Below, piece by piece: positions 20,393 to 21,318 of a stretch of DNA of 21,318 bases. This DNA is from Silene noctiflora (taxonomy: Eukaryota > Streptophyta > Magnoliopsida > Caryophyllales > Caryophyllaceae). The notes beneath the pieces are model-generated. The model had not been told where the DNA came from. It did not search any database and saw only the letters and a program-made list of their open reading frames with translations. The stretch is from positions 26,457-47,774 of the forward strand of contig VHZZ01009311.1 in the NCBI GenBank assembly GCA_009801015.1, given 5' to 3'. The position numbers and the translations under genes were made by a program. Each line of letters begins with the position of its first letter. Position 1 is the first letter of the stretch.

Positions 20393-20875
20393 TCTACTTA
20401 TATATTATAATTTATTTTATTAATTTATAACTTTTCGTTAAAATGTATTTTTCATCAAATTATATTGTTTTCACTAAACATTAAACTATATTTTTTTAAT
20501 TAAATATTAATAAAATTTATACAAAATTATAAATTGTTAAATATTTTATTGATGCTATTATTTGAGAAGAACTTGACTCGTTCTATGTATCAAACAAAGC
20601 TGTAAATTACTAATTTTGTTTTCGCGAAAAAAAAAATTTGAGATCAATTGAAATCATTTGTTTTAGGGTATAAAAAATATCTTCTTTAGATTAATTTTCA
20701 GCACATAACTAAGTTCTCTTAATCAATTTTAGTTTCAATTTTTTTTCCTTAAAATTATACAAAATATAGCGACAGAAATAAGAACAATTATTGACACTAT
20801 TTATTATATAGGTAATTTATTTAAAAATAAAAAAACTTTATATACCGTATATTTATTGCACGGGGTCTAAACTAG
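20393..20875 (+). mobile_element. Possible short non-autonomous Helitron
   Basis: A right end GCACGGGGTCTAAACTAG (20858-20875) is followed by T, the CTRR-T terminus of Helitrons. CCGTATATTTATTGCACGG upstream of it looks like a mutated terminal hairpin. A possible left end is TCTACTTATATATTATAA after an A at 20392, giving A|TC...CTAG|T. The 483-bp interior is AT-rich and non-coding. The right end is more convincing than the left. Confidence 0.45.
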
Positions 20876-21318
20876 TCATCATATTAATTAAGATAATTCC
20901 CATGTAACTATATAAGGCAACGATAAATAGATTGTAGTTTTACATGTATAACAAATAAATAGCATTTATACGTGAACTCAATTAAACTTAATCCCCTGTC
21001 ATATGGTATATCCTCCACATTATTATCAACAATTAATTATGGGAACTTTTCACTTGTATCTCTCAGGAATTGGCTAATCTCACTTGTACTCCTGCTTGTC
21101 ACGAAAGCATATATGTACCCTTCATCTTTGTAATCCCCTTCATCCCCCTTACTACTAAGAGAATAAAAATTCTCTTAATTTTCCCTCCAAAAAGCATCTA
21201 GCTAAATAAGGTAATAAGTAAACTTTCATTCATTGCATTATTATTATCTTTTCAATGAATATATGCTTATAATTAAACTCTAATCTTTTAATAAAATTCA
21301 TAATTATAATTTTTTCCC
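20876..21318. other. AT-rich intergenic sequence, no gene seen
   Basis: No reading frame, repeat end or RNA gene is recognisable. The stretch contains a short pyrimidine-rich patch at about 21117-21155. Confidence 0.5.

Overview
This is nuclear DNA from a flowering plant, most likely a dicot. The genes are split by GT/AG introns, the sequence between genes is AT-rich, and the repeats are typical plant ones (Ty3/gypsy LTR, hAT and Stowaway MITEs, an Angio-domain SINE, a probable Helitron). The repeat flavour reminds me of Caryophyllales, but that is a weak impression. No bacterial-type operon, CRISPR array or tRNA/rRNA gene was found.

Layout. Positions 1-4833 are nested retroelements: a minus-strand gypsy-type element (leader, primer-binding site and a 2.2-kb LTR at 509-2683) lies next to, and probably inserted in, an older LTR-like sequence ending at 4833. 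The 2.2-kb LTR itself carries a 562-bp hAT MITE with perfect 8-bp target duplications. Positions 4834-7560 are decayed intergenic DNA with a coiled-coil-like ORF remnant, an LTR scrap and an array of about 31-bp quasi-palindromic units.

Three genes follow. (1) 7769-13188, plus strand: six coding exons, 551 aa, a candidate plant sororin (cohesin protector). It has an E2F-type site in its promoter and strong internal repetition: exons 2 and 3, with adjoining intron, are tandem copies. (2) 14929-16963, plus strand: a three-exon, 283-aa BTB/POZ protein with an N-terminal CxxC...CxxC motif, like Arabidopsis At3g56230. (3) 18228-18779, minus strand: 40S ribosomal protein S21 (eS21), 81 aa in three coding exons, with a likely leader exon near 20078-20150 and a telo-box promoter. 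Genes 2 and 3 converge.

From memory, the Arabidopsis sororin (At3g56250) and the BTB gene At3g56230 are also near neighbours, so gene order supports both calls. The genes are not an operon; each has its own promoter. The right end (20204-21318) is AT-rich and holds a probable non-autonomous Helitron.

Exon boundaries were read by eye from reading frame and splice motifs. All family names rest on recognised motifs and memory, not on a search.
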